Shown here one piece after another: positions 48,230 to 60,028 of a DNA stretch of 64,000 bases; positions within the stretch are counted from its first letter, which is position 1, and each line of letters begins with the position of its first letter. The notes under the pieces were generated by a model. That model was not told where the DNA came from. It saw only the letters and a list, made by a program, of their open reading frames with translations, and searched no databases. Source of the DNA: Prochlorococcus sp. AG-347-I04 (lineage in GTDB: Bacteria > Cyanobacteriota > Cyanobacteriia > PCC-6307 > Cyanobiaceae); the NCBI GenBank assembly GCA_003281625.1, contig QCBL01000001.1, forward strand, positions 248,001 to 312,000. Direction: 5' to 3'. The translations under genes and the position numbers were made by a program.

Positions 48230-48320
48230 TTACAAAGAAATTAAAAAAATTAAGATATGCTTCACTCTTGTTAACTCTAGGGCATAAAATCATATAGATA
48301 ATTAGTAATTTCCATAAACT

Positions 48321-48560
48321 ATGTCACAAGAAATCCTCGAAAAAGTTTGTACTATTGTTTCAGAACAATTAAGTGTTGAAACAGGAGAAGTCAAATCAGA
48401 TTCAAATTTCCAAAATGATTTAGGCGCAGATTCTCTAGATACAGTTGAATTAGTGATGGCTCTTGAGGAGGCATTTGATATTGAAATCCCTGATGAGGCG
48501 GCTGAAGGAATCGCAACTGTTGGCGATGCAGTAAAATTCATCGAAGAAAAAAAAGGTTAG
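48321..48560 (+). CDS. acpP: Acyl carrier protein
   Basis: ACP carries growing fatty acyl chains on a phosphopantetheine arm. The 79-aa acidic four-helix protein has the attachment Ser 38 in [10 protein letters not shown]. Start ATG at 48321. It is followed by fabF (6-base gap) and tkt, an order that I recall as common in picocyanobacteria. Confidence 0.98.
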   Translation: MSQEILEKVCTIVSEQLSVETGEVKSDSNFQNDLGADSLDTVELVMALEEAFDIEIPDEAAEGIATVGDAVKFIEEKKG

Positions 48561-48566
48561 TAAAGG

Positions 48567-49811
48567 ATGCCAAATCTCCATCGAGTAGTTATTACCGGTA
48601 TTGGTGCAGTAACTCCAATTGGTAATAACATTGATGAATATTTAGTCGGTCTACAAAAAGGAACTAATGGGGTTTCAGATATTACTCTCTTTAATCCCGA
48701 ACAACATCCTTGCAAATTTGCAGCAGAAGTAAAAAATCTTCAATCTGAAAATTTTATTGAACCTAAAGAATCCAAAAGATGGGATCGTTTTTCCCAATTT
48801 GGAGTTATTGCTGCAAAGCAAGCCTTTAGTGATTCTGGCCTTGAAATTACTGAAACTAATTCATCAAGAATTGGAGTAATTATTGGCTCTGGTGTTGGAG
48901 GCTTACTAACTATGGAAAGTCAAGCTCAAATTCTCAGTCATAAAGGACCTAAAAGAGTAAGTCCATTTACAGTTCCAATGATGATTCCAAACATGGCAAC
49001 TGGATTAGCTGCTATTGCTTTGGGTGCAAAAGGACCAAGTTCCTCTGTTTCAACCGCCTGCGCTGCCGGTTCAAATGCAATAGGTGATTCTTTTAGATTA
49101 CTCCAACTCGGAAAAGCAGATGCAATGATCTGTGGAGGGGCAGAAGCTAGTATTACACCTCTAGGAGTGGCTGGTTTTGCAAGTGCCAAAGCTCTTTCTT
49201 TCAGAAATGAAAGTCCTCAAACTGCTAGCAGGCCTTTTGATGCAGAAAGAGATGGATTTGTTATTGGAGAGGGATCTGGAATTCTTGTTTTAGAAACTTT
49301 AGAAAATGCACAAAAAAGAAATGCAAGAATCTATGCAGAAATAATTGGATATGGAACAACATGTGATGCTCATCACATTACTTCTCCATCTCCAGGCGGG
49401 GTTGGAGGCGCTGAAGCTATCAAACTAGCAATAGAAGACGCTTCTCTTAGCCTTGAAAAAGTTGATTACATTAATGCTCATGGAACGAGTACATCAGCTA
49501 ATGACAAAAATGAAACTTCTGCAATTAAATCTATATTTAAAGACAGATCTTACCTCATTCCTGTAAGCTCTACTAAGTCGATGACTGGTCATCTCCTAGG
49601 AGGCTCAGGAGGTATAGAAGCTGTAGCTTGTATACTTTCTTTGACACATAATTTTATCCCTCCTACAATTAACTACGTCAATCCTGATCCTGAATGTGAT
49701 CTTGATTATGTACCAAATAATGCAAGAGAAGCTCAATTAGGAGTTGCTCTTTCTAATTCTTTCGGCTTTGGTGGTCACAATGTTTGCCTTGCTTTCAGCA
49801 AAATAAATTGA
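48567..49811 (+). CDS. fabF: 3-oxoacyl-ACP synthase II
   Basis: FabF condenses malonyl-ACP with acyl-ACP in chain elongation. The 414-aa thiolase-fold protein has the catalytic triad Cys ([12 protein letters not shown]), His ([11 protein letters not shown]) and His ([13 protein letters not shown]), and ends with [19 protein letters not shown] ahead of the ATG at 48567 is a fair ribosome-binding site. It is co-directional with acpP. Confidence 0.98.
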   Translation: MPNLHRVVITGIGAVTPIGNNIDEYLVGLQKGTNGVSDITLFNPEQHPCKFAAEVKNLQSENFIEPKESKRWDRFSQFGVIAAKQAFSDSGLEITETNSSRIGVIIGSGVGGLLTMESQAQILSHKGPKRVSPFTVPMMIPNMATGLAAIALGAKGPSSSVSTACAAGSNAIGDSFRLLQLGKADAMICGGAEASITPLGVAGFASAKALSFRNESPQTASRPFDAERDGFVIGEGSGILVLETLENAQKRNARIYAEIIGYGTTCDAHHITSPSPGGVGGAEAIKLAIEDASLSLEKVDYINAHGTSTSANDKNETSAIKSIFKDRSYLIPVSSTKSMTGHLLGGSGGIEAVACILSLTHNFIPPTINYVNPDPECDLDYVPNNAREAQLGVALSNSFGFGGHNVCLAFSKIN

Positions 49812-49854
49812 AGACAACCAATTCTGTATTTCCAACTTAACTTATTTTAAAACA

Positions 49855-51861
49855 ATGGTCGCTGCATCTGTTTCATTAGAATCACTTTGTGTAAATAGTA
49901 TAAGAATGCTCGCTGTAGATGCAGTAAATAAATCTAATAGTGGTCATCCTGGATTACCAATGGGATGTGCTCCTATGGGTTATGCATTATGGCAAAACAT
50001 ACTTAATCACAATCCGAATAATCCAAAATGGTTTAATAGAGACCGTTTTGTATTATCAGCTGGTCATGGATGTATGTTGTTATATTCCTTACTTCATTTA
50101 ACAGGATATAAGTCAGTTTCCATAGAAGATATTAAACAATTTAGGCAATGGGGATCAAAAACTCCCGGGCACCCAGAAACATTCGAAACTGAAGGTGTTG
50201 AAGTTACAGCTGGGCCTCTAGGAGCTGGAATTTCAAACGCTGTTGGTTTAGCGATAGCTGAAATGCACCTAGCAGCAAAATTTAATAAGCCTGATTGCAA
50301 TATAGTTGATCACTTTACGTACGTAATAATGGGTGACGGCTGTAATCAAGAAGGTATTGCATCAGAAGCCTGCTCATTAGCTGGTCATCTTAAGCTTGGA
50401 AAATTAATTGCACTCTACGACGATAATCAAATTACAATTGATGGGCGAACCGACGTTTCTTTCACCGAAGATGTTTTAAAAAGATACGAGGCTTATGGAT
50501 GGCATGTACAACATGTTGAAGATGGGAATCATGATGTTAAAGGAATCACTGAAGCTATCGAAAAAGCAAAATTAATTACAGACAAACCTTCAATTATAAA
50601 AATTTCTACAACTATAGGTTATGGTTCGCCAAATAAATCAGATACTGCTGGCATTCATGGAGCAGCTGTTGGGGAAGAAGAAGCTGCATTAACCCGAGAA
50701 TTTCTAAATTGGGAATATCCTCCATTTGAAATACCAGATGAAGTATATGCGCATTTTAGAAAATCAATAAACAAAGGTGAAAATTTAGAGAAAGAGTGGG
50801 ATTCTAAATTTGAAGAATATCAAAAAAAATACCCCTCTGAAGGAGCTGAGTTAAACAGAATGTTAAAAGGCCAATTACCTGAGAATTGGGATTCGGATTT
50901 ACCCACTTATACACCTGGTGATAAAGGCTTAGCCACCAGAAAGCATTCACAAATATGTTTAGGTACTTTAGGACCTAACCTACCTGAATTAATTGGTGGA
51001 TCTGCAGATTTAACTCACTCTAATTACACAGATATCAAGGGAGAAACTGGATCATTCCAGCCTCAGAGTCCTGAAAAAAGATATTTACATTTTGGTGTGC
51101 GAGAGCATGCTATGGCAGCTGTACTTAATGGTATTGCCTATCACAATAGTGGTCTTATTCCTTATGGTGGAACTTTCCTTGTTTTCGCTGATTATATGAG
51201 GGGGTCAATGAGGCTTTCAGCACTCAGCGAATTAGGAGTGATCTATGTATTAACCCACGATTCAATTGGTGTTGGAGAAGACGGCCCAACACATCAACCT
51301 ATTGAAACTATCCCTTCTCTTCGTGCAATGCCTAACATGCTCGTTTTCAGACCTGGAGATGGAAATGAGACAAGTGGAGCTTATAAACTTGCTATTCAAA
51401 ATAGAAACAGACCTTCTGCCCTTTGTTTAAGTCGACAAGGCATGCCGAATCAAGAAAATACTTCGATCGATAAAGTTGCTCTTGGAGGATATGTTGTTTC
51501 TGATTGCGAAGGAACACCAGATCTAATATTTATAGGTACTGGAAGCGAACTGAATCTTTGCATTGAAGCAAGTAAAAAAATTTCAAGCTTAGGTAAAAAA
51601 ATTAGAGTTGTTTCTATGCCTTGTGTAGAACTTTTTGAAGAGCAAGAGGAATCCTACAAAGAAAGTGTTTTACCTAGTAATGTGAAAAAGAGAGTTGTAG
51701 TTGAAGCTGCTCATTCATTTGGTTGGCATAAATATACAGGTTTCGATGGGATTTGTATTACTATGGATAGGTTTGGTGCATCAGCGCCAGGTGGGGAATG
51801 TATGAAAAATTTTGGATTTACGGTCGAAAACGTAGTTAATAAGACGAAGGAAATACTTTAA
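49855..51861 (+). CDS. tkt: Transketolase
   Basis: Transketolase moves two-carbon units in the Calvin cycle and pentose phosphate pathway, using thiamine diphosphate. The 668-aa protein has [13 protein letters not shown], the TPP-binding MGDGCNQEG...N motif, and the C-terminal half with [14 protein letters not shown] and RPGDGNET. It lies 43 bases after fabF. The neighbouring thiC gene makes part of its cofactor, though convergent. Confidence 0.98.
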   Translation: MVAASVSLESLCVNSIRMLAVDAVNKSNSGHPGLPMGCAPMGYALWQNILNHNPNNPKWFNRDRFVLSAGHGCMLLYSLLHLTGYKSVSIEDIKQFRQWGSKTPGHPETFETEGVEVTAGPLGAGISNAVGLAIAEMHLAAKFNKPDCNIVDHFTYVIMGDGCNQEGIASEACSLAGHLKLGKLIALYDDNQITIDGRTDVSFTEDVLKRYEAYGWHVQHVEDGNHDVKGITEAIEKAKLITDKPSIIKISTTIGYGSPNKSDTAGIHGAAVGEEEAALTREFLNWEYPPFEIPDEVYAHFRKSINKGENLEKEWDSKFEEYQKKYPSEGAELNRMLKGQLPENWDSDLPTYTPGDKGLATRKHSQICLGTLGPNLPELIGGSADLTHSNYTDIKGETGSFQPQSPEKRYLHFGVREHAMAAVLNGIAYHNSGLIPYGGTFLVFADYMRGSMRLSALSELGVIYVLTHDSIGVGEDGPTHQPIETIPSLRAMPNMLVFRPGDGNETSGAYKLAIQNRNRPSALCLSRQGMPNQENTSIDKVALGGYVVSDCEGTPDLIFIGTGSELNLCIEASKKISSLGKKIRVVSMPCVELFEEQEESYKESVLPSNVKKRVVVEAAHSFGWHKYTGFDGICITMDRFGASAPGGECMKNFGFTVENVVNKTKEIL

Positions 51862-51872
51862 ATAATTGATAA

Positions 51873-53243
51873 CTAAACTGAAGCATTACATCCTTCAAGC
51901 TTATCTTTTAACTGATCAAGAGATTCATCGGAAATTTTTGAATTCATTGGACAATGTTTAGGGCCACACATTGAACAAAATTCAGCCTTTTTAAAGATTT
52001 CTTCAGGCAGTGTTTCATCATGGTACTGCTTTGCCCTTTCGGGATCTAATGAAAGTTCGAATTGTTTATTCCAATCAAAATTATACCTTGCATGACTGAG
52101 TTCATCATCTCTATCACGAGCTCCAGCTCTATGTCTTGCTACATCAGCAGCGTGAGCAGCTATTTTATAAGCAATTAAGCCTTCTCTTACATCTTCTGCG
52201 TTTGGTAAACCTAAATGTTCTTTTGGGGTTACATAACATAACATAGATGTTCCATACCACCCCGCCATCGCAGCCCCAATAGCACTTGATATATGGTCAT
52301 AACCAGGAGATATATCTGTCACTAATGGACCAAGCACATAAAATGGGGCTTCTGAACATTCTTCCATTTGCTTTCTCACATTAAATTCAATTTGGTCCAT
52401 AGGTACATGACCAGGACCCTCAACCATTACTTGAACATTATGTTCCCATGCTCTTCGAGTAAGCTCCCCTAAGGTCTTCAATTCAGCTAGCTGTGCATCA
52501 TCAGAAGCATCATGCAAGCATCCAGGCCTTAGCGAATCTCCTAGAGAAAAAGTGCAATCATATTTCTTAAAAATCTCACAAATGTCATCAAACCTTGTGT
52601 ATAAGGGATTTTGCTTAAAATGATGTAACATCCATTGAGCTAAAATACCTCCCCCCCTACTGACAATTCCAGTAATTCTCCCTTTGACTTTAGGCAGATG
52701 CTCTATTAAGAGCCCAGCATGAATAGTTTGATAATCTACGCCCTGCTGGCAATGTTTTTCAATAATATGAAGAAAATCATCTTCAGTTAGTCTATCTATT
52801 GAACCATGCACACTTTCTAATGCTTGATAGACAGGAACTGTTCCAATGGGAACAGGAGACTCATGAATAATTGCTTGCCGTACTTCATCTAAATTTACTC
52901 CCCCTGTAGACAGATCCATAACCGTATCAGCCCCATATTTAACTGCTAGTTTTAGCTTCTCTACTTCTTCATTGATATTACTTGCATTGGGAGAAGCACC
53001 AATATTGGCATTAACTTTGCATCTAGAAGCAATCCCTATAGACATCGGCTCAAGATTTAAATGATTAATATTAGCTGGAATTATTAATCTTCCTCTTGCC
53101 ACTTCTTCCATTATTAAAGAAGAAGGAAGATTCTCTTTTTTAGCAACAAAATCCATTTCTTCAGTGATTAATCCGTTTCTCGCAAAGTTCATCTGAGTTA
53201 CATTGTTTTTCCCAAGGCGAGGCTTAATCCACGAACTTCTCAT
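51873..53243 (-). CDS. thiC: Phosphomethylpyrimidine synthase ThiC
   Basis: ThiC is a radical-SAM enzyme that rearranges aminoimidazole ribotide into the pyrimidine of thiamine. The 456-aa protein lacks the long plant N-terminal extension. Its unusual C-terminal cluster motif CSMCGPKHC is intact, and [12 protein letters not shown] and [11 protein letters not shown] are visible. Start ATG at 53243. Expression should be controlled by the TPP riboswitch 49 bases upstream. Confidence 0.98.
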   Translation of the reverse strand: MRSSWIKPRLGKNNVTQMNFARNGLITEEMDFVAKKENLPSSLIMEEVARGRLIIPANINHLNLEPMSIGIASRCKVNANIGASPNASNINEEVEKLKLAVKYGADTVMDLSTGGVNLDEVRQAIIHESPVPIGTVPVYQALESVHGSIDRLTEDDFLHIIEKHCQQGVDYQTIHAGLLIEHLPKVKGRITGIVSRGGGILAQWMLHHFKQNPLYTRFDDICEIFKKYDCTFSLGDSLRPGCLHDASDDAQLAELKTLGELTRRAWEHNVQVMVEGPGHVPMDQIEFNVRKQMEECSEAPFYVLGPLVTDISPGYDHISSAIGAAMAGWYGTSMLCYVTPKEHLGLPNAEDVREGLIAYKIAAHAADVARHRAGARDRDDELSHARYNFDWNKQFELSLDPERAKQYHDETLPEEIFKKAEFCSMCGPKHCPMNSKISDESLDQLKDKLEGCNASV

Positions 53244-53292
53244 AATTTACAAATTTTTTTAAGTGTTATTACTAAAGTTTGATCAAATCTCC

Positions 53293-53370
53293 ACTTCCCT
53301 GGATCAAGGTTAATGATTCAGGTTCAAAGGGTATGATCTCAGCTAAGTCAAAATTCTTAGCACCCCTAGT
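53293..53370 (-). promoter_or_regulatory. TPP riboswitch (THI element) ahead of thiC
   Basis: A 78-nt aptamer on the minus strand. P1 pairs ACT with AGT at the ends; P2 pairs GGGT with ACCC; P3 is a 6-bp stem GCTAAG/CTTAGC; the invariant CTGAGA, ACCCTTTGAACCTGA and CCAGGGAAGT segments are in order. The P5 stem is ATCA/TGAT. The expression platform (49 nt to the ATG) shows no strong terminator, so it may act on ribosome access. Confidence 0.93.
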
Positions 53371-53440
53371 ATTAATCTTATTAATAGCTCTTTTCTAAAA
53401 AATAGTCATCTCATATTGCGTAAAAATAAATAAAATGATT

Positions 53441-53650
53441 TTATTTAACTTTTTGATAGGACTTTATTTTTTTTAGAACTTTTTTCCTATCCAAATGTCT
53501 GCTTGCACCTCTCTCCAATATAATTACGACCCCCATTAAGCCAATAGGTAAATAAAAAATTTTCCTGGCATTGTCTCTAAATATCAATCCGATACCAGAT
53601 ATTAGGATCATGAAAGGAGCCACAAAAGATAAAATAAATCTTTTATTCAT
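53441..53650 (-). CDS. DUF3188 family small membrane protein
   Basis: A 69-aa protein with two membrane helices (about 5-24 and 32-47) and a basic C-terminal tail (HLDRKKVLKKIKSYQKVK). It fits the cyanobacterial DUF3188 family of unknown function. I took ATG at 53650 over a TTG four codons upstream. It is the last gene after ruvB, TPR and amidohydrolase genes, 12 bases from the latter. Confidence 0.7.
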   Translation of the reverse strand: MNKRFILSFVAPFMILISGIGLIFRDNARKIFYLPIGLMGVVIILERGASRHLDRKKVLKKIKSYQKVK

Positions 53651-53662
53651 TTTTTTTACCAA

Positions 53663-54835
53663 TTATATTAATTTTTCATTATTTAATTTTACTATGGATT
53701 CTGTTATGACTTTAATTCCAACAGCAATAGCTCTTTCATCTGGATCAAATTTAGAACTATGAAGAGGAGCACATCCATTTGAGCTAGAAACGCCAAGCCT
53801 AAACATAGCTCCGGGAATCTCTTTTAAGAATTCAGCGAAATCCTCAGCGCCTAATGAGGGTTTTTGTAATTCGATAACATTTTCTTGGCCCAAAACCTTA
53901 ATTCCCGAATCTCTAAAGACTCTATTAATTTCAGAATTATTATTAACTGCCGGAGTGATTTCTCTAAATATTACTTTTGCTTCAGCTCCGCAGCTATTAG
54001 CTAAAGAAGTGAAATTGTCATTGAGCCAATGAGATATATTGTTAAATTGTTTTCGATTAGTGCATCTAACCGTACCAATTAAATTAACCTTTTCTGCAAG
54101 AACATTGTATGCATTGCCACCATTTATTTTCCCAAAAGTTATTACGACAGGATCTAGAGGGTCTAACTTCCGTGTTATTGATTCTTGAATTCCCGAGATA
54201 ACTTTAGAGGCCGCCCAAATAGCATCAACCCCTTCATGAGGTCGAGCACCATGGCCTGATTTTCCTTTAATCTCTACCTTCAGTTCTCCTGCAGCAGCAG
54301 TTAAACTCCCCTCTTTAATGCCGATAGTTCCTACAGATAAATCGGGGTAAACATGAACTCCCAAAATATGAGTTAAACCATTAGTTGCACCATCCTTAAT
54401 CATCCATCTAGCTCCGCTCGCAATTTCTTCGGCGGGCTGAAAAATTATCCGAGTCCCAAAATTTAGTTTTAAATCCTTTATGATATTTGCCACCCCCAAA
54501 CCAATCGTTATGTGCAAATCGTGACCACAGGCATGCATAACACCATCTACTTTTGATGAAAAACTTAATTTAGTTTCCTCAAATATTGGCAAAGCATCCA
54601 TATCGACTCTTAAACCTATAATGCCTTTATCTAAAGGGCCAAAATCAGCTATTACTCCTGTTCTGCCAATAGATTCTCTAACATTCCAACCAATATTTTT
54701 CAAAAAACCACTTATCAAGATCGCTGTTTGATTTTCAAGTCCACTTAGTTCCGGATGTGCATGGATATGTCTTCTTAAGTTAATTAATTCATTATTAAAC
54801 GAATCAATTTTTTTATAAAACTGATCTCTATCCAT
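53663..54835 (-). CDS. M20-family amidohydrolase (hippurate/IAA-amide hydrolase type)
   Basis: A 390-aa metallopeptidase-fold enzyme that would cleave N-acyl amino acids. Metal ligands and catalytic acids sit in HACGHDLH and QPAEEIASGA, with GARPHEGVDA in the dimerisation domain and a C-terminal GAEDFAEFL. The natural substrate is unknown. Start ATG at 54835, 3 bases after the TPR gene stop. Confidence 0.9.
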   Translation of the reverse strand: MDRDQFYKKIDSFNNELINLRRHIHAHPELSGLENQTAILISGFLKNIGWNVRESIGRTGVIADFGPLDKGIIGLRVDMDALPIFEETKLSFSSKVDGVMHACGHDLHITIGLGVANIIKDLKLNFGTRIIFQPAEEIASGARWMIKDGATNGLTHILGVHVYPDLSVGTIGIKEGSLTAAAGELKVEIKGKSGHGARPHEGVDAIWAASKVISGIQESITRKLDPLDPVVITFGKINGGNAYNVLAEKVNLIGTVRCTNRKQFNNISHWLNDNFTSLANSCGAEAKVIFREITPAVNNNSEINRVFRDSGIKVLGQENVIELQKPSLGAEDFAEFLKEIPGAMFRLGVSSSNGCAPLHSSKFDPDERAIAVGIKVITESIVKLNNEKLI

Positions 54836-54838
54836 TAC

Positions 54839-55627
54839 TTATTTTAAATCGATAAAGTTCATTAAATCTATAATTGGTTGTGGAGGCCATCTTCTTATTT
54901 TTTTCAACCATTCTTTATCACTATATCTAGGATCTAATTCAGTCACCGCTATCCAATTGCTCTCTGCTTTCCCAGATTCACCCTTGGACCAATTCAAAGC
55001 TGTTAAAGCTGCCCTAGCATCTGCGAAAGTTGGATAACGTCTAATTAACTTTTTTAATTCTTTTTCAGATTCATCAATATTTCCTAACTGGAAATCTGCT
55101 AACGCCATACTCGACCTAGCCATCGCAAATCCAGGATTATATAAAGCTGCTTTTGAAAATAAATCTCTTGCTTTTTCCCAATGTGATACAGATCCTTCGA
55201 CATTAGCCAAATTATATAATGCAGAGAAATTTTTACTATCTTTCGAAATAACAAACATATAATCTTTTTTCGCTTGCGACCATAGACCTAATGCTTCCTC
55301 TGCTATCCCCCTGTTAATGTAGGGATCTATTTCACTAGGATTCAGACTTATTGCCTTATTTTGATCATCTATTGATCCCTTTAAATCTCCCATAACAAGT
55401 CTTACATTCCCTCTATTGCTCAAACCTGCAGCATCATCCGGAAAAGAATCTAGATATTGATTCCATTCTTGTAAAGCGAGATCAAATTTTCCGCCTGAAC
55501 TTAAATCTAATGCATTTTGAAACAAATCCTCTCTCAACGATAATGAATTGCATGGTGCAATATAAAAAATATTCAAAAAAACAAAAATTAATAAAAAACA
55601 AACCTTGATTTTTTTAAAAGTTATCAT
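54839..55627 (-). CDS. TPR-repeat protein with signal peptide
   Basis: A 262-aa protein with an N-terminal signal sequence (hydrophobic core about 9-24) and at least four tetratricopeptide repeats (about 35-220), e.g. [21 protein letters not shown] and [20 protein letters not shown] in part. It should act outside the plasma membrane or in the thylakoid lumen as a protein-binding scaffold. Start ATG at 55627 overlaps the ruvB 3' end by 14 bases. Confidence 0.8.
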   Translation of the reverse strand: MITFKKIKVCFLLIFVFLNIFYIAPCNSLSLREDLFQNALDLSSGGKFDLALQEWNQYLDSFPDDAAGLSNRGNVRLVMGDLKGSIDDQNKAISLNPSEIDPYINRGIAEEALGLWSQAKKDYMFVISKDSKNFSALYNLANVEGSVSHWEKARDLFSKAALYNPGFAMARSSMALADFQLGNIDESEKELKKLIRRYPTFADARAALTALNWSKGESGKAESNWIAVTELDPRYSDKEWLKKIRRWPPQPIIDLMNFIDLK

Positions 55628-56672
55628 TTTTTGAATCAATGTACTTTTTCCCTAAAGCAGTAAGCAATCTTCCTCGAGGAGTTCTCGTAAGAAAACCAAT
55701 TTTGATTAAATATGGCTCAACTACAAATTCTAACATTGAAGAATCATCACCTAAGCCAGCTGCGATTGAATCAAGTCCAGTTGGAATATTATTGTTTTGA
55801 TTAAGGAAAGATAAATAGTGCCTATCCAAAGAATCCAATCCATTTTCGTCTATTTGATAAGAATTTAAAGCTTTTTTTATTAAATTCCCTGAAATAGTAT
55901 TAGTTTTTTTAACAACTTGAGCATAATCTCTAACTCGTCTTAATAATCTTAAAGCAATTCTTGGAGTCCCTCTAGATATCTTTGCTAAATCATGAGATGC
56001 TTCATCATCTAAATTGAGGTTTATTAATCGAGAGTAATTAAAAATTATTTGTTTCAATTCATCATATGTATAAAATTCAATTTTCTGAGATATACCAAAT
56101 CTATCTCTTAGAGGTGCACTTATTGAGGCTAATTTAGTTGTCGCGCCAATCAGAGTAAACCTAGGAAGATTAATTGTTCTGCAGCGGGCTCCTCTATTAG
56201 CTCCGATAGTTAGGTCGAGTCTAAAATCTTCCATTGCAGAATATAACAACTCTTCAGTTAATCTATTTAAGCGATGTATCTCATCGATAAATAAAACTTC
56301 ACCTTCTTTTAATCCAAGAAGTAAGCCTACAATATCTCTAGGCCTTTCAATTGCTGGCGCAGTTGCTATCCTACATTTTGTATTCAATTCATGGGCGATC
56401 AAAAAAGCAAGAGTAGTCTTACCCAAACCAGGCTGCCCATATAAAAGAGTATGCTCCAAAGGTTCTTTTCTAATAATTGAAGCATCTATAGCTATTCTTA
56501 AAGAAGATTTAAGTTGTTCTTGGCCAATAAATTCTTTTAAAGAAATAGGCCGCGCTAAGTTTAGATTTTTATTTCTCTTTTCTTCTGGAATGATTTTTGA
56601 ATCAACTATCCTTAGCTCTTTTTTACGAAAAGAAAAGTCATTATCACCTATATTGGAAGAAATTATTGCCAT
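55614..56672 (-). CDS. ruvB: Holliday junction branch migration helicase RuvB
   Basis: RuvB is the AAA+ motor that drives branch migration with RuvA. The 352-aa protein has Walker [10 protein letters not shown], Walker B FIDEIHRL, sensor 1 GATTK and the arginine finger region APLRDRFG, then a C-terminal winged-helix (PRGRLLT). Start ATG at 56672. Only a LexA half-site is seen upstream, so SOS control is not supported. Confidence 0.98.
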   Translation of the reverse strand: MAIISSNIGDNDFSFRKKELRIVDSKIIPEEKRNKNLNLARPISLKEFIGQEQLKSSLRIAIDASIIRKEPLEHTLLYGQPGLGKTTLAFLIAHELNTKCRIATAPAIERPRDIVGLLLGLKEGEVLFIDEIHRLNRLTEELLYSAMEDFRLDLTIGANRGARCRTINLPRFTLIGATTKLASISAPLRDRFGISQKIEFYTYDELKQIIFNYSRLINLNLDDEASHDLAKISRGTPRIALRLLRRVRDYAQVVKKTNTISGNLIKKALNSYQIDENGLDSLDRHYLSFLNQNNNIPTGLDSIAAGLGDDSSMLEFVVEPYLIKIGFLTRTPRGRLLTALGKKYIDSKNDNF

Positions 56673-56726
56673 AATGAAAGGTTAATTGCAAATGTTCTAA
56701 GTAGGAAGATTTTTTTACAACTAAAA

Positions 56727-57221
56727 ATGGCAAAAAATTCAAACAAAGTTAAAAAAAATACCAATAAAGAAAATGATTTTAAACTTTTAGCTGAAAATAG
56801 ATATGCAAAATTTCAATATGCAATATCTGAAACAATCGAAGCTGGAATTGAGCTCTTAGGGACTGAAGTAAAGTCCATTAGAAACGGAAAGGCAAATTTA
56901 AGAGATGGGTACTGTTCATTCAGAGATGGTGAGATCTTATTATTAAATGTTCACATTTCACCACATAAAAATGTGGGCTCTTTCTTTAATCATGATCCAT
57001 TGAGAAATAGAAAGTTGCTACTACATAAAAAAGAAATTATAAAAATCAAATCAAATGCTGAAAAAAAAGGCATGACTATAATTCCATTATCTCTTTATTT
57101 AAAAGGCTCTTGGATAAAACTAACTATTGGAGTCGGCAAAGGAAAAAAATTACATGACAAACGACAAGAAGAAAAACAAAAAAGTATTAAAAAAGAAATC
57201 AACTCAGCACTAAAAAGATAA
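56727..57221 (+). CDS. smpB: SsrA-binding protein SmpB
   Basis: SmpB carries tmRNA to stalled ribosomes. The 164-aa protein has the OB-fold stretches [21 protein letters not shown] and the basic C-terminal tail ([15 protein letters not shown]) that enters the decoding site. Start ATG at 56727. The tmRNA gene is not in this window. Confidence 0.97.
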   Translation: MAKNSNKVKKNTNKENDFKLLAENRYAKFQYAISETIEAGIELLGTEVKSIRNGKANLRDGYCSFRDGEILLLNVHISPHKNVGSFFNHDPLRNRKLLLHKKEIIKIKSNAEKKGMTIIPLSLYLKGSWIKLTIGVGKGKKLHDKRQEEKQKSIKKEINSALKR

Positions 57222-57244
57222 AAATATTATGCAAAATTATTGAA

Positions 57245-57493
57245 CTATGAATCTAAACTGACTGAACTTGGAGGTGGAGAAGGATCTGGATCTGCAATTA
57301 ACATATGCTGTAAAACAGTTTCAGGCCTCTCACTATCTCTCCAGCGAATTTTATATGCAGGCATCTTTGTACCCCTACTTGTAGTTTGCTCTACCGGTTC
57401 GATGACCCATCCTCGTCTTGATCGGCCTTGAGGATTTCTTTTTACTACTGCATCCGCGTGTTTGAAACGGAAACCAACACGTTCACCACTCAT
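57245..57493 (-). CDS. Conserved picocyanobacterial protein, unknown function
   Basis: An 82-aa protein with a basic, beta-rich look (VGFRFKHADAVVKRNPQGRSRRGWVI, and KMPAYKIRWRDSERPETVLQHML), and a Pro/Ser-rich tail. The strand pattern resembles a small barrel such as a KOW/SH3 fold, which is a guess. Start ATG at 57493; it lies between smpB and lysS. Confidence 0.65.
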   Translation of the reverse strand: MSGERVGFRFKHADAVVKRNPQGRSRRGWVIEPVEQTTSRGTKMPAYKIRWRDSERPETVLQHMLIADPDPSPPPSSVSLDS

Positions 57494-57526
57494 TTAAAAA
57501 TTTCGTATTGGATCAATAAACTTATT

Positions 57527-59059
57527 TTACTTCATGCGAGGGTAATTTTTCATTTTTTTTGAAGTATTTTCTGGTTTTAACAATGGAAAAGGGATTACAT
57601 CTCTAATTGATGCGCTATTGGTAATTAACATAATCAGTCTATCAATGCCAATGCCTAAGCCTCCAGTAGGAGGCATACCAATCTCTAAAGCATTCAAGAA
57701 ATCTTCATCTATACCGTGAGCCTCAAGATCTCCTTCATCTCTAAGAGATTGCTGTAATTGCATTCTCTCTCTTTGATCTACTGGATCTATCAACTCACTA
57801 AACGCATTTGCTAGCTCTCGGCCAACAATGAATAATTCAAATCTCTGAACCATTTCTCTATTATCAAGATGAGGCCTAGCTAAAGGAGAAATTTCAACAG
57901 GATAATCGATAACAAAAGTGGGTTCTATAAGTTTTGATTCTACTTTTTGCTCGAAGACTTCATTTAAAAGTCTTCCCATAGTATTGACTTTATTAGAGAA
58001 ATCAACATTAATACCTTTTACGGATTGTTTAGCTGCTTGAAAGTCTCCACCGAAAGAATCAAAATCAATCCCTGTATGCTTTTTGACAATATCTTTCATG
58101 GATATTCTTGACCAAGGTTTAGAAAAATCAATTTCTTTATTTTGATAATTTATAATTAAAGACCCACAAACATCAGCTAGGATATCTTTGATTAATTCTT
58201 CTGTTAAATTCATCATATCGACATAGTCAGAAAAAGCTTGATAAATTTCAACTGAGGTGAATTCTGGATTATGCCTTGTGCTAGTGCCCTCATTACGGAA
58301 GATTCTTCCTAATTCATATACTTTCTCAAACCCTCCAACAACCATTCTTTTTAAATGTAATTCTGTAGCTATTCTTAGATATAAAGGAATATCTAATGTA
58401 TTGTGATGAGTTATAAATGGTCTTGCTTCAGCACCTCCAGCTTCAGATTGCAGAATTGGAGTCTCTATCTCTAGGAAATTCCTGTTATCAAGCCATTTTC
58501 TTATAAAACTTATACATTTAGCTCTTGTTTTAAACACATTTTTAGAGTGAGGATTCACTATTAAATCTAGATAACGTTGTCTATATCTTTTTTCAATATC
58601 GGTCAATCCATGCCATTTATCTGGTAAAGGTTGTAGTGATTTGGATAACATTTCCCATTTTTCTACTTTAATTGAAAGCTCCCCTTTATTAGTTTTTTTA
58701 ATAGTTCCATAGACGCCTATCCAATCACCGATATCTACTATTTCCTTGATATCTTCAAAAGAAAGTAATTTTTCTTTTTCTAAATTTAAATTAATAATCC
58801 TTTTATCTAGATAAAGCTGAATCTGACCTTCTTGATCGCTTATTGTAAAAAAGGCAATTTTACCCATTACCCTTTTTGTCATTACTCTGCCAGCAAGAGA
58901 AACACTAAACTCTTCCTCTTGACCATTCTCCAAATATTCAAATTTTTGAATAAGAAATTCCGTCGTATGTGAAACCCTAAAACTCTGTGCGTAAGAAGCG
59001 AATCCTTTAATGACGAGTGAATTAGCTTTTTGTAAACGTGCTTCTTTTATTTCAGACAA
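57527..59059 (-). CDS. lysS: Lysyl-tRNA synthetase, class II
   Basis: LysS charges tRNA-Lys. The 510-aa protein has an N-terminal OB-fold anticodon-binding domain (about 50-160) and a class II catalytic core with motif 2 ([21 protein letters not shown] in two parts) and motif 3 (GIGIDRLIM). The start is TTG at 59059, giving [10 protein letters not shown]; a stop lies two codons upstream and no ATG is suitable. Confidence 0.97.
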   Translation of the reverse strand: MSEIKEARLQKANSLVIKGFASYAQSFRVSHTTEFLIQKFEYLENGQEEEFSVSLAGRVMTKRVMGKIAFFTISDQEGQIQLYLDKRIINLNLEKEKLLSFEDIKEIVDIGDWIGVYGTIKKTNKGELSIKVEKWEMLSKSLQPLPDKWHGLTDIEKRYRQRYLDLIVNPHSKNVFKTRAKCISFIRKWLDNRNFLEIETPILQSEAGGAEARPFITHHNTLDIPLYLRIATELHLKRMVVGGFEKVYELGRIFRNEGTSTRHNPEFTSVEIYQAFSDYVDMMNLTEELIKDILADVCGSLIINYQNKEIDFSKPWSRISMKDIVKKHTGIDFDSFGGDFQAAKQSVKGINVDFSNKVNTMGRLLNEVFEQKVESKLIEPTFVIDYPVEISPLARPHLDNREMVQRFELFIVGRELANAFSELIDPVDQRERMQLQQSLRDEGDLEAHGIDEDFLNALEIGMPPTGGLGIGIDRLIMLITNSASIRDVIPFPLLKPENTSKKMKNYPRMK

Positions 59060-59109
59060 GATTTATTTTAATATATATGTTTTATTTAATAAAATTATCA
59101 AACTATTGA

Positions 59110-59856
59110 TCAACTTGCCAAAGTTGTTGCTGTTTCGCCAACTCTCTGAGATGCATAACCAATTCCTCTAACGGTTAGTATTAATTCTGGGTTTCTTGGA
59201 TCTGGTTCCAATTTACCTCTTAGTCTTGCTACATATACATCTACAACTCTTAAATCTGCGGCTCTACGAGGTGGATAACCCCATAACTGTTCTAAAATTT
59301 CTGCTCGTGGGACAACTTTACCAGGCTCGTCAAACAATAATTCAAGGAGGCTAAACTCAGTATAAGTTAGGCTAATCCTATCTCCTGCTCGAGAAACTTG
59401 TCTACGATTAGTATCAACAACCAAACTTCCAAACTTCATAACCCCTTTGCCCGAGGGAACTTCTTTAGTTTCGGTAACCGATACATTTGGGCCCATTCTT
59501 CTCAAAATAGTGGCTATTCTTGCCTCTAACTCTTTTGGGCTAAATGGTTTAGATAAGTAATCATCAGCTCCTAGATCCAAACCTGCCACTCTCTCTGAAA
59601 TAGCCTCTAAAGCAGTTAAGAATATTATTGGTACTACTGATTCAGCTCTAATTCTTCTACAAACAGCAAACCCATCCATTTTTGGAAGCATAACATCAAG
59701 AACTATCAAGTCTGGAGAATCCCTGTGAAAAGACTCAAGAGCTTCTTCGCCGTTAGTTGCGGAATAAACTTGATATCCAGCTAGTTGAAGCCTTGTAACT
59801 AATACCTTCAAAACTGCTGGTTCATCATCAACAACTAAAATTCTCGCTTTTGACAT
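59110..59856 (-). CDS. rpaB: OmpR-family response regulator RpaB
   Basis: RpaB is the essential cyanobacterial regulator that binds HLR1 elements and balances photosynthesis genes, including high-light genes. The 248-aa protein has a receiver domain with Asp 54 (IVLDVMLPKMDG), Lys in LSKPFSPKE, and a winged-helix domain (about 140-240) with RVVDVYVARLRGKLE. Cys 66 in the receiver is conserved. Its partner NblS is not in the window. Start ATG at 59856; upstream 172 bases separate it from mreD. Confidence 0.96.
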   Translation of the reverse strand: MSKARILVVDDEPAVLKVLVTRLQLAGYQVYSATNGEEALESFHRDSPDLIVLDVMLPKMDGFAVCRRIRAESVVPIIFLTALEAISERVAGLDLGADDYLSKPFSPKELEARIATILRRMGPNVSVTETKEVPSGKGVMKFGSLVVDTNRRQVSRAGDRISLTYTEFSLLELLFDEPGKVVPRAEILEQLWGYPPRRAADLRVVDVYVARLRGKLEPDPRNPELILTVRGIGYASQRVGETATTLAS

Positions 59857-60028
59857 AGTTAAAAAAAATTTCTCGATATTTCAAAGCAAAGAACAATTGC
59901 GTTGAAACTTTATTCTAACAATTAAAAATATAACATTACGAACCCACAAAGAGATATTCCTTAATTTCGCAAATATTTTAAAGATAAAAAAATTTTCAAT
60001 CACTTTAACTTCTTAGCAAAATTTATCA

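Noticed and set aside
56673-56726. Possible LexA site upstream of ruvB
   Set aside because: Only a half-site (TGTTCT) is present; the second half is absent.
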